DNA from: CAVZOY01 sp963777095
GTDB lineage: Bacteria > Actinomycetota > Actinomycetes > Mycobacteriales > Geodermatophilaceae
Direction of reading: 5' to 3'
NCBI GenBank assembly: GCA_963777095.1
Contig: CAVZOY010000006.1
Coordinates: 620,001-684,000, forward strand
Length of the DNA: 64,000 nucleotides
How positions within the stretch are numbered: position 1 is the first letter of the stretch; each line of letters begins with the position of its first letter. Below, piece by piece: positions 63,199-64,000 of the stretch. Under the pieces are notes generated by a model that had not been told where the DNA came from, did not search any database, and saw nothing but the letters and a program-made list of their open reading frames with translations. Both the position numbers and the translations under genes were made by a program.

Positions 63199-63618
63199 AT
63201 GGCCGCCACCGGGTTCCACACCGCCGACGAGCTGAACGCGCTGCTGCCCGGCACGCTGCCCGGGCTGCTGGGTCTGGTGATCGACAGCCACGAGCCGGGC
63301 CGGCTGACCGCGCACCTCGACGTCCGCCCCGAGGTGCTGGCGCCCAACGGCTACCTGCACGCGGCCACCGTGGTGGGCCTCGCCGACACCGCGTGCGGCC
63401 TGGCCACCCGCGCGCTGCTGCCCGAGGGGGCGAGCGGCTTCACCACGATCGAGCTCAAGGCCAACTACCTCGGCACCACCCGCGACGGCCGGATCAGCAC
63501 CGAGGCGACCAACGTGCACGCCGGCCGGACGACGCAGGTGTGGGACGCCGTCGTCCGCAGCGAGGAGCGCACGATCGCGCTGTTCCGCTGCACGCAGTCG
63601 GTGCTCTGGCCGCGCTGA
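63199..63618 (+). CDS. PaaI-type acyl-CoA thioesterase
   Basis: 139 residues from ATG 63199; a GTG three codons earlier is possible. Hotdog thioesterase: PNGYLHAATVVGLADTACGLATRALL with the catalytic Asp/Gly-His region, TTIELKANYLGTTRDGRI, and AGRTTQVWDAVVRSEER. It hydrolyses aromatic or medium-chain acyl-CoAs. It precedes an acyl-CoA ligase gene on the same strand by 67 bases. Confidence 0.87.
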   Translation: MAATGFHTADELNALLPGTLPGLLGLVIDSHEPGRLTAHLDVRPEVLAPNGYLHAATVVGLADTACGLATRALLPEGASGFTTIELKANYLGTTRDGRISTEATNVHAGRTTQVWDAVVRSEERTIALFRCTQSVLWPR

Positions 63619-63685
63619 GGCCCCTTGTGGCGCAGGCCACGTCGGGTGTGAGACTGGCGCCACACCCGAGCCGAAGGAGACTCCC

Positions 63686-64000
63686 GTGGCGTTCGCCAGC
63701 CCGTACCCCGACATCGAGATCCCCGACGTCTCGGTGCCCGACTTCATCCTCGGGGCGAACGCGGACCGGCCGGACGCCGTAGCCCTGGTCGACGGCGCCC
63801 GCGGTGACCAGCTCACCTACGGGCAGCTGGCGGCCTACGTCGACCGGGTCGCGGCCGCGCTGCACGAGCGCGGGCTGCGCAAGGGCGACGTCGTCGCGAT
63901 CTTCAGCCCGAACACGGCCTGGTACCCCGTCGTCTTCCACGGCGTCGCCAAGGCCGGCCTGGTCAGCTCCACGATCAACTCGCTCTACACGCCCGACGAG
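63686..64000 (+). CDS. AMP-dependent acyl-CoA synthetase (4-coumarate-CoA ligase-like), 5' part
   Basis: GTG with AAGGAGA upstream; the gene runs off the window after 105 codons. SPYPDIEIPDVSVPDFILGAN, LTYGQLAAYVDRVAAAL, RKGDVVAIFSPNTAWYPVVFHGVAKAG and STINSLYTPDE are the N-terminal ANL-superfamily features, with the 4-coumarate/long-chain ligase flavour. The ATP-binding STGTTG-type loop lies beyond the window. It activates a carboxylic acid as acyl-AMP, then acyl-CoA. Confidence 0.9.
   Translation, partial: MAFASPYPDIEIPDVSVPDFILGANADRPDAVALVDGARGDQLTYGQLAAYVDRVAAALHERGLRKGDVVAIFSPNTAWYPVVFHGVAKAGLVSSTINSLYTPDE

Overview
The window is very GC-rich and uses GTG, TTG and probably CTG starts. 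Genes often overlap by 4 bases (GTGA/ATGA). It carries a class E sortase with an LAYTG substrate, a FolP2-type DHPS paralogue, a short HU protein and a FadA2/FabG4/HtdX beta-oxidation block. Together these suggest an Actinomycetota chromosome, perhaps Geodermatophilaceae (Blastococcus/Geodermatophilus/Modestobacter-like); the family-level placement is inference.

Layout. 0-4.8 kb: housekeeping genes (exo/endonuclease tail, Nudix hydrolase, LOG-family protein, alpha/beta hydrolase, geranylgeranyl-reductase-like flavoprotein) and a decayed chemotaxis receptor. 5.3-32.8 kb: one large catabolic region. 33-37.4 kb: an acyltransferase-like protein, a DUF2510/PH/SHOCT protein, and a small operon of NAD-dependent reductase, class III aminotransferase and SRPBCC protein. 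37.4-43.7 kb: two divergent, degenerate histidine kinases, a DctP-like lipoprotein, a lone receiver and a NarL-type regulator. 43.8-44.2 kb: an IS481-type remnant abutting tRNA-Ser. 44.3-49.1 kb: a CynX-like MFS transporter, an ICMT-like methyltransferase and a sortase E locus. 49.3-55.7 kb: fatty-acid beta-oxidation genes around a TetR regulator. 55.8-64 kb: a SpoIIE-type phosphatase, a degenerate EAL protein, an aldo/keto reductase, HU, MaoC, FolP2, VOC, a thioesterase and the start of an acyl-CoA ligase.

The main discovery is the 5.3-32.8 kb region. Six copies of a palindrome, TGGTCYTACCA (one has a first-base mismatch), sit at the heads of seven apparent transcription units. It fits the FadR-type GntR operator TNGTNNNACNA, and at three promoters it overlaps the -10 with the same spacing from the -35. 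The units encode: bicupin + EutA-like reactivase; isochorismatase-like amidase + TctA/TctB; CoA-transferase + three-part biotin carboxylase; aldehyde dehydrogenase + SDR; hydroxyacid dehydrogenase + HyuA/HyuB + SDR + three-part nitrile-hydratase/thiocyanate-hydrolase-like enzyme + methyltransferase; Cdc48-like ATPase + three cupin proteins; and TctC + DUF6282 hydrolase. I read this as one co-regulated pathway that imports a carboxylate and takes apart a nitrogen-containing, probably cyclic, compound. The substrate cannot be named from sequence. The cognate regulator gene is not in the window.

Caution: about twenty genes carry single-base frame breaks. Almost all are +1 insertions, and each restores a recognisable protein once corrected. 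They are most simply assembly or consensus errors. I annotate such genes across their full corrected extent and flag each break.
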